From Paenibacillus cymbidii (lineage in GTDB: Bacteria > Bacillota > Bacilli > Paenibacillales > NBRC-103111), in assembly GCF_004764705.1 (NCBI RefSeq), contig NZ_SHLX01000014.1, positions 1 to 64,000 on the forward strand: a stretch of 64,000 nucleotides of DNA. The letters run 5' to 3'. This document shows, piece by piece, positions 42,899 through 52,354 of the stretch. Under the pieces are notes generated by a model that was given only the letters and a program-made list of their open reading frames with translations, did no database searches and was not told the origin of the DNA. The stretch's first letter is position 1, and every line of letters begins with the position of its first letter. The translations under genes and the position numbers were made by a program.

Positions 42899-43198
42899 CT
42901 ACGCCATGTCGGCTACCAGCACGCCTTCGCGCACCGTCACCGGATAAGCGTCGAGCGAGGCGCCCTTGACCGTCGTGCAACTGCCCGTGCAGGCGTCGAA
43001 CTCCCAGTAATGCAGCGGACAGACGAGCGCGCCGCCGCCGAAATTCATCACATACCCGCCTGCATGCGGACACAAGCGCGACAGCAGTTTGTAGTCTCCG
43101 CTTTCGTCACGAACGAGAAAATACGGGTCATTGCCCACGTTTACTTCCGCCGGCAAATTGCCGAATGCCGCTTCTTCCCCCAACACTACTTCCTTCAC
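42899..43198 (-). CDS. Small Rieske [2Fe-2S] protein
   Basis: A 99-residue ferredoxin-like Rieske domain with CPHAGG and CPLHYWEFD, the two Cys-x-His cluster-binding boxes. It matches the soluble NirD/aromatic-dioxygenase-ferredoxin type. The start is GTG at 43198 after GGGGGAA. It is a single gene with no partner oxidase or reductase next to it. Confidence 0.88.
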   Translation of the reverse strand: MKEVVLGEEAAFGNLPAEVNVGNDPYFLVRDESGDYKLLSRLCPHAGGYVMNFGGGALVCPLHYWEFDACTGSCTTVKGASLDAYPVTVREGVLVADMA

Positions 43199-43340
43199 GC
43201 GACGTTCCCCCTAAGTGTGATTCCATCGTGGAGTAAATGGCCATTTACTAACGATTGTACCACATAAACGTCAAGAGGAGGTATGAACGATTCCCGGCCG
43301 ATTGTCGTAGGTCCAACTATTCATTTTTGCGCCTCTGTCG

Positions 43341-43379
43341 CATTTTGTTACAAAAGGTACAAAATATCGTGACAAAATG
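43341..43379 (+). promoter_or_regulatory. Inverted repeat upstream of ywqE
   Basis: CATTTTGTTAC (43341-43351) and GTGACAAAATG (43369-43379) match at 10 of 11 positions. A related TATGACAAAATAA occurs before the SLH gene at about 44252. It may be an operator shared by the two genes. Confidence 0.45.
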
Positions 43380-43427
43380 TGCGATAATAGGAGGGAGGTA
43401 CATCAGACAGCGAAGGTTGGAGCAAGC

Positions 43428-44192
43428 ATGATTGATATTCATTGCCATATATTGCCTGGTCTGGATGATGGAGCGAGCGACATGGACCAGGCAATCCATA
43501 TGGCAACATTGGCCGTTGAAGAAGGAATTTCAACGATTGTCGCCACACCGCATCACGCCAATGGCAAATTTTCGAATGAGCGGGACGAAATTTTGTTTGC
43601 CGTAGATAACTTCGCTCAAGCTTTGTTTTCCCGAGGCATTCCGCTGCAGGTGCTTGCCGGACAGGAAGTGCGTCTGTACGACGAGCTGATTCGCGATTTG
43701 TCGGAGGGGATCGTCATCCCGCTCGGCGGTTCGCCTTACTTGCTGCTTGAATTCCCATCCTCCCGCATTCCCGACTCCGCTGCCGAAACGATTCATGAAC
43801 TGGAATTGCTGGGGATTACGCCGATTATCGCCCATCCGGAACGCAACCGGGAAATCGCCAAAGACCCGGACAAATTGCTGGCGTTAATTGCCCGTGGCGC
43901 ATTATGCCAGGTGACGGCGCAGTCGGTGAACGGCGGCATGGGCAAAAAAATACGAGACGTCACCCTGCAGCTGTGCCGCCGCAATCTGGTTCATTTCATC
44001 GCCTCGGACGCGCACGATCCGATATTTCGCCCTTTCGGATTGCGGCAGGCATACGCGGCGATTGACAGTCGGCTGGGCAAGTCCTATGCGGACTATTATC
44101 GCTTTAATGCCGAAGCCGTCTTAACGGGGCATCCGATCGATGCCCATCTGGCCATGAAACCGAAGAAGCACCCTATTTTATTCTGGAGGTGA
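43428..44192 (+). CDS. ywqE: Tyrosine-protein phosphatase, PHP type (YwqE/CpsB)
   Basis: A 254-residue PHP-fold metallophosphatase. It has IDIHCHILPGLDDGA, VATPHHANG, IIAHPERN and FIASDAHD, the metal ligands of CpsB/YwqE. It dephosphorylates the bacterial tyrosine kinase of the same cluster. The ATG at 43428 follows GGAG at 5 bases. It is the first gene of the surface-polysaccharide cluster. Confidence 0.92.
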   Translation: MIDIHCHILPGLDDGASDMDQAIHMATLAVEEGISTIVATPHHANGKFSNERDEILFAVDNFAQALFSRGIPLQVLAGQEVRLYDELIRDLSEGIVIPLGGSPYLLLEFPSSRIPDSAAETIHELELLGITPIIAHPERNREIAKDPDKLLALIARGALCQVTAQSVNGGMGKKIRDVTLQLCRRNLVHFIASDAHDPIFRPFGLRQAYAAIDSRLGKSYADYYRFNAEAVLTGHPIDAHLAMKPKKHPILFWR

Positions 44193-44264
44193 CAAGAAGC
44201 GACCGATTTCCGACAGGCTCAATCCCGTATTAAGCAAAAATTCCTACATAATATGACAAAATAA

Positions 44265-44294
44265 TTGATTCTTTGCTTCCAGTCATGGTAAAAT
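44265..44294 (+). promoter_or_regulatory. Promoter of the SLH gene in the polysaccharide cluster
   Basis: TTGATT (44265-44270), 18-base spacer, extended -10 TGGTAAAAT ending at 44294. Confidence 0.6.
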
Positions 44295-44320
44295 TTTAAC
44301 AGGTCTACGAAGGAGGAACT

Positions 44321-46846
44321 ATGAGAAAATCATACATAAAGCCGATCATGGCGACGGCTCTGTCAGCAGGACTGCTGGTTTCGTCGGTATTTGGAGTAGG
44401 TACTTCGTCCTTTGTCGGGACTGCTCATGCAACGGGAATTATCAGTAACATTGAAGCGATTTATGCCAAAATTGCAGACTCGGACAAGCAAGTGGTGAGA
44501 GACGCGCGGGATAAAGCGATGGTCCTTGCGAACAATTCTAGCAATTACAGTCTAATTACCAGTCTGCTGAGCGCGGTGAATGGAAGCAGTCCGATTTCCG
44601 GACTGGACGAAGAAGGATTGCTGAGGCTGATTACCACCATTGCCGTCCCCTATTCACACTTTGTGCCGGGCGGGGCGACGCTTCATGATTTAGTACAGGG
44701 CCAACTGGCGACCATCAACCTGTTGAACGGCGCTGTCGATTCGAACGAGCGGATCGACGCGGCGGATGTCGAGGCGTACGCCACTGCTCTCGAGAGCGCG
44801 TTGAGAAACCAGATTACGATTACCAATATGTTTGCGATCATGGATTCGGGCGATATAAGCGCAACGGCAAAAACGATCTTCAAGAACGCCTTTGATGCGG
44901 TTTCGACCACCACGGATGTAGGTAAATTTTTCACCGCATTAGGTGTCCGCTCGGGAATCCCGATCACTTCCAATCTTCTTGCCGATACGCTTCAAGGGAT
45001 CGTTGCGGCAGCAGACACCAACTATGAAGCGCTGAAAGTGATCCTGTTCGCAGAGATGAATGTCGCCGGCGATATTTCAATCGCCTTCGCGCCTGGGACG
45101 GAGTCTTCGGACGGTCGGACCAAACAGTACAAATTGAAAATTTTTGGTCTTTCTATTCCGTATAAATATGTAAGCTGGTATTCTAGCAATTCCGCGATCA
45201 CGGTTACCCCGGTCGGGGATGACAACGAGCCGAATGTCTATGTGACACTGGCATCCGGGCATTCAACGGAAACAACGACATTAACTGCCAAGATCAAACT
45301 GAGCGGAAGCACGTGGAACAACCGCGAATTGTCCCATCAAGATGGTGTGCAATTGTCGGTAATTAATCCAAATACCAGTCCCGATCCCAGCCCTATCACG
45401 CCGGGCACGCCGACGCCGTCCGCAACACCGGCACCTTCGGCAACACCAGCGCCTTCGGCAACGCCAGGTCCTTCGGCAACACCGGCGCCTACATCGGCAG
45501 CCGAGAAGCTGGACGACCTGCTGAAGAACGGAGCGGGCGACGCATCCGAGCTTGCTGCAGCAACGGGAGCCGCTATTAAGGCGGCAGGTACAACCGATGT
45601 ATCCGGCAGCGTGAAGGTGGATGGCAACAAGGCGACGCTTTCGCTCGATACCAATTCGCTGCTGGACAAGATGAGCAGCTTGAAGCAAACGGCAGATACG
45701 CTGAATGCCAAATCCCAGGAAGCCAATCCCGACACGCCTCCGGCTCCTGTCGTGCTGACGCTTGACTTGGGCAACGTGGACGCAGCCGAAGCCGAAATTT
45801 CGCTTCCCGACGATTTCATCGAAGCGGCCAAAGCAAGCGGCGTCGATTCCGTCGCCGTTACAGTAAACGGGGTATCCGTCACGATCAGTCTCAGCGATTA
45901 CCAGCCGGGGACAACCGTCAAGATGGAGAAGAAGGACAATGACGAAACCGTTCTGACGGCTGTCAGCAGTCCGCCCGTTGCTCCTGTAGTCGGATTCAAT
46001 ATGGTTATGCCTGGCGGAACGGTTCCTATTAGCTTCGATCCAATTCCGTTCGATATGCCGGTTACCTTCACCCTGGCCGGAGAGAACGGTGCCGGCGCCT
46101 CGATCGCAGCCGGCAAAGGCGCCGTACAAGCACTGGCGGCCGATACGAAGGTCGATCCCGAGCTGCTGTCGCTGGTGCGAGTGAACGACAACGGAACGGT
46201 CGATTATTTGGGAGGCGTCTACAACCCGTCCACCCAGACGTTCAGAACGCCGATTTCGGCAGGCGGCACGTTTACGGTCGTCGAGCACAAAGTCAGCTTC
46301 GGCGACATCGCCGACGTGAAGCAATGGGCCGGCCGGCAGATCGAAGTCGCCGCTGCCAAGGGGATTGTCGAAGGGCGCGCCGAAGGCGCCTTCGTCCCGA
46401 ACGATAAAGTGACCCGCGCCGAATTTACGAAAATGATCGTCAAAACATTCGGACTCGAAAGCGCAACGGCCAAAGAAAACTTTGCCGACGTGAACGATAC
46501 GGACTGGTTTAAACCGTACGTCGCTTCCGCAGTGAAGGCAGGCCTGATCAACGGCCGCGACGAAAGCACCTTTGCGCCGAACGATACGATTACCCGCGCA
46601 GAGATGGCAACAATCGCATCGCGCGCACTGATTTTCGCATCCAAGGCCGTCAAGGTTTCCGCGCCGGATGCAGCCTTGAAAGGATTCGGCGATGCGGCGT
46701 CGATCAATCCAAGCTTGAAGGACGGGGTAGCGCTCGCTGCCAAATCCGGTATCGTCATCGGCGATCCGAGCGGCAATTTCAATCCGAATGCCGACTCCAC
46801 CCGCGCGCAAGCGGCGGTTGTCATCTATCGACTGCTGAACAAATAA
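44321..46846 (+). CDS. SLH-domain surface protein in the polysaccharide cluster
   Basis: An 841-residue exported protein. The signal peptide ends near Ala37 (VGTAHA). A helical N-terminal region of unknown family follows (about 40-240), then an Ig-like Big2-type segment (KYVSWYSSNSAITVTPV). After that come a Pro/Thr/Ser linker with ATPAPS repeats (near 360-390), a beta-rich domain, and three SLH repeats from about 655 (FGDIADVKQWAGRQI, FADVNDTDWFKPYV, and a degenerate third). GGAGG precedes the ATG. It lies between ywqE and ywqC, so its display may be tied to polymer synthesis. The precise role is unknown. Confidence 0.85.
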   Translation: MRKSYIKPIMATALSAGLLVSSVFGVGTSSFVGTAHATGIISNIEAIYAKIADSDKQVVRDARDKAMVLANNSSNYSLITSLLSAVNGSSPISGLDEEGLLRLITTIAVPYSHFVPGGATLHDLVQGQLATINLLNGAVDSNERIDAADVEAYATALESALRNQITITNMFAIMDSGDISATAKTIFKNAFDAVSTTTDVGKFFTALGVRSGIPITSNLLADTLQGIVAAADTNYEALKVILFAEMNVAGDISIAFAPGTESSDGRTKQYKLKIFGLSIPYKYVSWYSSNSAITVTPVGDDNEPNVYVTLASGHSTETTTLTAKIKLSGSTWNNRELSHQDGVQLSVINPNTSPDPSPITPGTPTPSATPAPSATPAPSATPGPSATPAPTSAAEKLDDLLKNGAGDASELAAATGAAIKAAGTTDVSGSVKVDGNKATLSLDTNSLLDKMSSLKQTADTLNAKSQEANPDTPPAPVVLTLDLGNVDAAEAEISLPDDFIEAAKASGVDSVAVTVNGVSVTISLSDYQPGTTVKMEKKDNDETVLTAVSSPPVAPVVGFNMVMPGGTVPISFDPIPFDMPVTFTLAGENGAGASIAAGKGAVQALAADTKVDPELLSLVRVNDNGTVDYLGGVYNPSTQTFRTPISAGGTFTVVEHKVSFGDIADVKQWAGRQIEVAAAKGIVEGRAEGAFVPNDKVTRAEFTKMIVKTFGLESATAKENFADVNDTDWFKPYVASAVKAGLINGRDESTFAPNDTITRAEMATIASRALIFASKAVKVSAPDAALKGFGDAASINPSLKDGVALAAKSGIVIGDPSGNFNPNADSTRAQAAVVIYRLLNK

Positions 46847-46859
46847 CCAACACGAAACC

Positions 46860-46896
46860 ATTCCTCCTCTCATGCAGATGGGAGGAGGAATTTTTC
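46860..46896 (+). terminator. Intrinsic terminator after the SLH gene
   Basis: ATTCCTCCTCTCAT and ATGGGAGGAGGAAT pair and are followed by TTTTTC. It separates the SLH gene from the kinase operon. Confidence 0.8.
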
Positions 46897-46938
46897 ACCA
46901 GGCGTTTGCCGGCAGGCTTGAGATGAATGGAGGGCATT

Positions 46939-47697
46939 ATGGAACTGGAGTTAAAAGATTATTTTCGCATCATCCGCAAACGCTGGATACTGCTCATTGG
47001 CATCGTTTTGCTTGCCGGAGCAGCCTCCGGCATTTACAGTTATATGTTCATTGAAAAGATATACCAGGCTTCGACCAAACTGATCGTCAACAAGTCGGAC
47101 GCCAAAGTGATGTCGAACGATCAATTGAACTTGAACGATATCAATTTGAACATTCGGTTGATCGATACCTACAAGGAAATTATCAAAACGCCGGCCATCA
47201 TGGACATCGTGGCGAGTCAGTTCCCGCAGTTCAACTTGACGGCCGAACAGCTGATCGACAAGGTTCGCGTGAGCTCGGTCAACAACACGCAGGTGATGAC
47301 CGTTATCGTGCAGGACAAGTCTTACGAACGCGCGGCCGATATCGTCAATGCCATCTCGACCGTGTTCCAGGCGGAAATTTCCAAAATCTATAAAGTCGAC
47401 AACGTCTCCATCCTCAACCAGGCCAAAATGCTGGAGCATCCGTCGCCGGTCAAACCGAATCCGAAGCTGAACATTGCCATTGCGATGATCGTTGCGCTTA
47501 TGATTGCAATCGGCATCGTTTTTTTGCTTGAGTACCTGGACGATTCGATCAAAACCGACGCCGACGTGGAGAAATATTTGGGCGTTCCTACATTGGCCAT
47601 GATTACGAGAGTCAGTCACGATGAACTTGTGGCCAAACAAGAGCAGCAGTCATCGAAGAGACAGGTAGGTGAAACGACGAATGCAACGATCCGATAG
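46939..47697 (+). CDS. ywqC: Polysaccharide co-polymerase/kinase activator (YwqC/CpsC, Wzz family)
   Basis: A 252-residue membrane protein with the Wzz domain between two transmembrane helices (about 18-38 and 175-197). The N-terminus DYFRIIRKRWILLIG is typical. It activates the cytoplasmic tyrosine kinase encoded next and sets chain length or export. The ATG at 46939 follows GGAGGG at 4 bases; the upstream ATG at 46927 overlaps that site. Confidence 0.9.
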   Translation: MELELKDYFRIIRKRWILLIGIVLLAGAASGIYSYMFIEKIYQASTKLIVNKSDAKVMSNDQLNLNDINLNIRLIDTYKEIIKTPAIMDIVASQFPQFNLTAEQLIDKVRVSSVNNTQVMTVIVQDKSYERAADIVNAISTVFQAEISKIYKVDNVSILNQAKMLEHPSPVKPNPKLNIAIAMIVALMIAIGIVFLLEYLDDSIKTDADVEKYLGVPTLAMITRVSHDELVAKQEQQSSKRQVGETTNATIR

Positions 47698-48379
47698 AAG
47701 GCTGATCATCTCCGAAATCAATCCGAAGTCTCCGATCTCGGAGGCTTATCGTACGCTGCGAACGAACATCCAGTTTTCGGCGATCGACGAGGATTTGCGG
47801 GTTATTGTCATTACATCGGCGGGACCTGGGGAAGGGAAGTCGACAACGGCCTCCAACCTGGCTGTCGTCAGCGCACAGGCGGAGAAGAAGGTGCTGCTGA
47901 TCGACGCCGATCTGCGCAAGCCGACCGCGCATCGAACGTTCCTGCTTACCAACCGGATCGGGTTGACGAACTATTTGACCGGGCAAGCGGGAGTGGATGA
48001 GGTGGTACGCAGTTCATTCGTCCCGAATCTCGACGTACTGACGGCGGGAAGCAGTCCGCCCAACCCGTCCGAAATGTTGGGTTCCCGAAAAATGCTGTCG
48101 CTCGTCGAGCACCTCAAACAATTTTACGACATGATTATTATCGATACGCCGCCGGCGCTGGTTGTGACCGACGCGCAGATCGTCTCCACCTATTCGGACG
48201 GTGTCGTGCTCGTTATCGATTCCGGCAAAGTGAAACGCGAAGCGGCAATGAAGGTAAAATCCAATCTGGAGCATGTCAAAGCGAGATTGCTTGGCGTGGT
48301 GCTCAACAATATCGACCGCAAGACGAGCGAAAATTATTACTACTACTATTACTACGGAAACCAGGCAGACCAGAAGTAG
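47681..48379 (+). CDS. ywqD: Bacterial tyrosine kinase (YwqD/CpsD)
   Basis: A 232-residue BY-kinase with Walker A GPGEGKST, Walker A' VLLIDADLRKP and Walker B MIIIDTPP. It ends in a run of seven tyrosines (ENYYYYYYYGNQ), the autophosphorylation cluster that controls polymer assembly. It overlaps ywqC by 17 bases. The start could be the ATG at 47681 or an in-frame GTG at 47669. YwqE is the expected phosphatase. Confidence 0.92.
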   Translation: MQRSDRRLIISEINPKSPISEAYRTLRTNIQFSAIDEDLRVIVITSAGPGEGKSTTASNLAVVSAQAEKKVLLIDADLRKPTAHRTFLLTNRIGLTNYLTGQAGVDEVVRSSFVPNLDVLTAGSSPPNPSEMLGSRKMLSLVEHLKQFYDMIIIDTPPALVVTDAQIVSTYSDGVVLVIDSGKVKREAAMKVKSNLEHVKARLLGVVLNNIDRKTSENYYYYYYYGNQADQK

Positions 48380-48484
48380 CGATTGCCGACAACTTTGATT
48401 CGTTGCGTACCCCTTCGACTATCGTTGTCAACTTTCGACCTTTGTGGCGGCCGGCGTATTGGTGCCGTTATGGGCATTCGCAGT

Positions 48485-48532
48485 TAGTAGACACAATAAT
48501 GTCCACTAGCCAGAGAGATGATCAGGCGGTAG
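48485..48532 (+). promoter_or_regulatory. Leader hairpin and GGCGGTAG (ops-like) element
   Basis: TAGTAGACA and TGTCCACTA (48485-48507) form a hairpin with one mismatch. GGCGGTAG at 48525-48532 equals the core of the JUMPstart/ops element. Both lie in the leader of the long glycan operon. NusG-paralogue antitermination (RfaH or LoaP type) is a possibility, not a demonstration. Confidence 0.35.
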
Positions 48533-48598
48533 GATATACCCAATGTCATTAAGCAGGTTAAGCAAGGATGACGGGTCGAAGCATACTGGGGGAACGCT

Positions 48599-50419
48599 AT
48601 GAATTACCGGATTCGCATGTACTCTTTGCTAATGTTGGATATTGCCATGGTCTGGGTCAGTATCGTTTCCTCTTATTGGTTTCGATTCGGAAGTGAAATT
48701 CCGACGGAATATGTGCAACAGATGGTTATTTTCGGCGGCGTCTCGACCGTTGTCGGAGCGGCCTGCCTGATCTTGTTCAAGCTGTACAACCGGATCTGGC
48801 AATATGCCAGCATCGGCGAATTGATTTCCGTACTCAAGGTGGTCGTCACCTTCTCAATCGTGACCTACTTCCTGACCTACCTGATCAGCGGGCAACGCAT
48901 CCCGCTATCCATCGTCATTCGCAACTTCGAAACGTTGGTTCTTCTGATCGGCGGTACACGATTTGCTTGGCGAGTCCTGCGCGACAAATACTTGAACCGC
49001 AAGACCAACCAACTGAAGGCGTTGATTATAGGTGCGGGGGATTGCGGCACCTTGATCCTGAAGGAGCTCAAGTTCAACTCCGCTTCCCGGACGATGCCAG
49101 TCGCATTTATCGACGACGACATCAAGAAGCATCGGATGCAGGTACATGGGATTACCGTAGTGGGCGGTCGCCATCGAATCATCGAAATCGTCGAGCTGTT
49201 CGAAATCGACGAGATCATTATCGCGATTCCTTCCGCATCGAGGAAAGACATTTCCGACATCATCGACATTTGCAAGAAGACCAAAGCAACCTTGAAGATC
49301 ATCCCGAGAATCAATGATATTATCCAGGGCAAAGTTTCGATCAATCACATACGCAATGTGGAAGTGGAGGACTTGCTCGGACGCGATCCGGTGAAAACGG
49401 ATTTGGCGCTGATTGCCAGTTACATAACCGAAAAACGCATCCTCGTTACCGGTGCCGGCGGATCGATCGGATCCGAGCTCTGCAGACAGATTGCCCGTTT
49501 CCAACCGGAGAAACTGTTGCTGCTGGGGCATGGCGAGAACAGCATTTACGACATCGAGATGGAGATGCGGCGCACTTACCCGACCTTGAACATTCAAAGC
49601 ATCATCGCCGATATTCGCGACAGGCCGCGAATCGAAGAGATCTTTCATACATACCAACCGCAAGTCGTCTTTCACGCCGCGGCGCACAAGCATGTTCCTT
49701 TAATGGAGAGCAACCCGGCGGAAGCTATTAAGAATAACGTATTCGGCACCAAAAATGTTGCAGAGTGCGCCGATCAATACGGAGCCGAACGTTTCGTGCT
49801 GATCTCGACCGATAAAGCCGTCAACCCGACAAGCATCATGGGGGCGACCAAACGCATTGCCGAGATGCTGATCCAGTGTCTCGATCGCACGAGCAAGACC
49901 AAGTTCGTCGCCGTACGCTTCGGCAATGTCCTGGGCAGCCGCGGCAGCGTCATCCCGCGCTTCAAGGAACAGATTGCTCATGGCGGTCCGGTTACCGTGA
50001 CACATCCCGACATGATTCGCTATTTTATGACCATTCCCGAGGCCGTGCAGCTCGTCATCCAGGCCGGTTCCCTGGCCCAGGGCGGCGAGATCTTCATCCT
50101 CGACATGGGCAAGCCGGTCCGGATACTCGACCTGGCCCAGGACTTGATCCGCCTCTCAGGCTTCGAGCCAGGCGTGGACATCAAGATCGAATTCACCGGC
50201 ATGCGGCCGGGCGAGAAGCTGTACGAAGAGCTGCTGCTCAGTGAAGAGGGCGCGACAGCGACCACGATGGAACGGATCTTCGTCGGGAAGCCGATGAATA
50301 TCAACCGCAGCGAGCTGGAGTTTGAGATCAAACGGCTCGAGCGCGTGCTCGATGCGGAGCAGCAAGTGATACAAGAGGCTGTGAAAATGATTGTGCCTAG
50401 TTATCGGGATGCTTCTTAA
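48599..50419 (+). CDS. UDP-GlcNAc 4,6-dehydratase family membrane protein (PglF/CapD)
   Basis: A 606-residue protein with four N-terminal transmembrane helices (to about 120), a CoA-binding-like Rossmann domain (about 135-260) and a C-terminal extended SDR domain with GAGGSIGSELCRQI. The domain ends with RPGEKLYEELL and has the dehydratase catalytic region STDKAVNPTSIMGATKR; Met replaces the usual Tyr, as in the PglF/CapD/FlaA1 group. It converts UDP-GlcNAc to the 4-keto-6-deoxy sugar. GGGGGAA precedes the ATG. The aminotransferase and phosphosugar transferase that follow complete the start of a bacillosamine-like pathway. Confidence 0.9.
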   Translation: MNYRIRMYSLLMLDIAMVWVSIVSSYWFRFGSEIPTEYVQQMVIFGGVSTVVGAACLILFKLYNRIWQYASIGELISVLKVVVTFSIVTYFLTYLISGQRIPLSIVIRNFETLVLLIGGTRFAWRVLRDKYLNRKTNQLKALIIGAGDCGTLILKELKFNSASRTMPVAFIDDDIKKHRMQVHGITVVGGRHRIIEIVELFEIDEIIIAIPSASRKDISDIIDICKKTKATLKIIPRINDIIQGKVSINHIRNVEVEDLLGRDPVKTDLALIASYITEKRILVTGAGGSIGSELCRQIARFQPEKLLLLGHGENSIYDIEMEMRRTYPTLNIQSIIADIRDRPRIEEIFHTYQPQVVFHAAAHKHVPLMESNPAEAIKNNVFGTKNVAECADQYGAERFVLISTDKAVNPTSIMGATKRIAEMLIQCLDRTSKTKFVAVRFGNVLGSRGSVIPRFKEQIAHGGPVTVTHPDMIRYFMTIPEAVQLVIQAGSLAQGGEIFILDMGKPVRILDLAQDLIRLSGFEPGVDIKIEFTGMRPGEKLYEELLLSEEGATATTMERIFVGKPMNINRSELEFEIKRLERVLDAEQQVIQEAVKMIVPSYRDAS

Positions 50420-50460
50420 CGCAGTATTGAACTTAGCAACTGGAAAAGGGGTAAGGATAG

Positions 50461-51594
50461 GTGGCAATTCAAACCGACACCATGACTCATAAGAAGATCT
50501 ACCTTGCTTCTCCCCATATGAGTGAAGAAGGATATGAACAGCAGTACATACATGAAGCATTTGAATCGAATTGGATTGCTCCGATCGGTGGCAATATAGA
50601 TGGTTTCGAAAGAGAGCTTGCATCTCTTGTTGGTATTAAGTCTGCCGCAGCGCTCTCTTCTGGTACGGCTGCAATTCACATGGCATTAATGGCTGCGGGA
50701 GTAGGAGAGGGAGATATTGTTTTTTGCCCTACACTTACATTTGCAGCGACTGCTAACCCGATCATTTATTTGAATGCTATCCCTGTGTTTATCGATAGTG
50801 ATGAAGATACATGGAACATGAGTCCGGAGTTACTCGAAGAGGCATTTAAAAAATATACTCCCAAAGCCGTCATCGTGGTTCATCTTTACGGGTTAACTGC
50901 GGATATGGAGAAAATAGTAAAAATTTGTGCGATGCGCGGTGTACCGTTGATTGAAGATGCCGCTGAAAGCCTGGGAAGTTTGTATAGAGGGAAACACACA
51001 GGCACCCTTGGCGATTATGGCATCTTTTCATTTAATGGAAACAAAATTATAACCACCTCAGGCGGTGGGATGCTTATAAGCAACAATGAAGAACGGATTG
51101 CAAAAGTAAAGTTTTGGGCAACCCAAGCGAGAGATCCGGCTAGGCACTATCAACATAGCGAATTAGGTTTCAATTATAGAATGAGTAATATTGTCGCGGG
51201 AATAGGCAGAGGCCAATTGAATGTGTTGAATCGCAGGATCCAGCAAAAACGAAAAATATTTGAGTTCTATAAAGATAGACTAGAAGGGCTGAAAGGATTA
51301 TCATTTATGCCCGTAAATGAGTGGAACGAGCCGAATTATTGGTTGAGCTGCATTACTTTGTGGGGCAAAATCAGGCCGATTGATGTAATGGAAGCATTGG
51401 ATGCGGAGAATATAGAAAGCAGGCCAGTCTGGAAGCCGATGCATATGCAACCGTTATTTGAAAAGTATGATTTTGTTGGCGACGGTAGGTCGGAACGAAT
51501 CTTTGAGTTTGGAGTTTGCTTGCCGAGTGATACGAAGATGACAGTTAGCGATCTCGAAAGAATAGTAAGAATAATTAGATTAATTGCAAAATAG
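50461..51594 (+). CDS. PLP-dependent sugar aminotransferase (DegT/DnrJ/EryC1/StrS, PglE-like)
   Basis: A 377-residue aminotransferase with GTAAIHMAL, EDAAES and FSFNGNKIITTSGGG, which carries the PLP-binding Lys. It probably aminates C4 of the 4-keto-6-deoxy sugar made by the upstream dehydratase. The start is GTG at 50461, with AAAGGGG 9 bases upstream. Base composition drops sharply to AT-rich at this gene and stays low to about 61 kb. Confidence 0.9.
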   Translation: MAIQTDTMTHKKIYLASPHMSEEGYEQQYIHEAFESNWIAPIGGNIDGFERELASLVGIKSAAALSSGTAAIHMALMAAGVGEGDIVFCPTLTFAATANPIIYLNAIPVFIDSDEDTWNMSPELLEEAFKKYTPKAVIVVHLYGLTADMEKIVKICAMRGVPLIEDAAESLGSLYRGKHTGTLGDYGIFSFNGNKIITTSGGGMLISNNEERIAKVKFWATQARDPARHYQHSELGFNYRMSNIVAGIGRGQLNVLNRRIQQKRKIFEFYKDRLEGLKGLSFMPVNEWNEPNYWLSCITLWGKIRPIDVMEALDAENIESRPVWKPMHMQPLFEKYDFVGDGRSERIFEFGVCLPSDTKMTVSDLERIVRIIRLIAK

Positions 51595-51646
51595 AAAAAT
51601 TTTTCTAAATCCCAATTAAAACATGAAAAAGGAATGGGGATTGGTA

Positions 51647-52354
51647 ATGCAAAATACTAAGGCAATGATGGATTATGAAAAAAATGAAAGATGGTACGAA
51701 AGAAAAATGAAAAGACTGTTTGACCTGATAATAGCTTGTTTATTGCTTTTTATTTTAAGTCCAATTTTGATATGCCTTTGTATTTTAATAAAAATAAAAC
51801 TTGGGAATCCTGTTATATTCAAACAAAATCGACCGGGTCTACACGAAAAAGTATTTACAATGTATAAATTCAGGACAATGACTAATGACAGAGATGAATA
51901 TGGGGAATTTCTTCCTGATAATTTAAGGTTAACTAAATTCGGGAAATTTCTGAGATCAACAAGTCTTGATGAGTTACCTGAACTTTGGAATGTAATTCGT
52001 GGAGAGATGTCGTTGGTGGGTCCGAGACCGCAATTGTTAAGAGATGTAGTGTTTATGACTTCTGAACATAGGAAACGACATAGTGTTCTGCCTGGGCTGA
52101 CAGGCTGGGCTCAAGTAAATGGACGTAATAATCTTAGCTGGGAGGATAAACTTGATTTAGATTTAATATATCTTAATCACATAAGTTTTTTGTATGATTT
52201 CAAAATAATAGCAAGGACATTTGTAAAAGTATTGAGCCGAGAAAATATTAATTCTGAAGGCATGGTTACATCAGAAGATTTTGGAGACTATCTGTTACGA
52301 GAAAAAAAAATTAGTTGGGATGAATATCGTATTGCTATTGAAAGTTGTAAATAA
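51647..52354 (+). CDS. Undecaprenyl-phosphate sugar-1-phosphate transferase (PglC-like)
   Basis: A 235-residue small phosphoglycosyl transferase. It has one N-terminal reentrant hydrophobic helix (about 25-45), then KFRTM, TSLDELPELWNVIRGEMSLV with the catalytic Asp-Glu, and GPRPQLL. It attaches the first sugar phosphate to undecaprenyl phosphate. The ATG at 51647 is preferred over 51623, since GGGG lies upstream. Together with the two upstream genes it predicts a diNAcBac-like initiating sugar. Confidence 0.9.
   Translation: MQNTKAMMDYEKNERWYERKMKRLFDLIIACLLLFILSPILICLCILIKIKLGNPVIFKQNRPGLHEKVFTMYKFRTMTNDRDEYGEFLPDNLRLTKFGKFLRSTSLDELPELWNVIRGEMSLVGPRPQLLRDVVFMTSEHRKRHSVLPGLTGWAQVNGRNNLSWEDKLDLDLIYLNHISFLYDFKIIARTFVKVLSRENINSEGMVTSEDFGDYLLREKKISWDEYRIAIESCK

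Noticed and set aside
48525..48532. Proof of RfaH-type antitermination
   Set aside because: An eight-base match is expected by chance about twice in a window this size, and no RfaH or LoaP gene is visible here; kept only as a low-interest finding.
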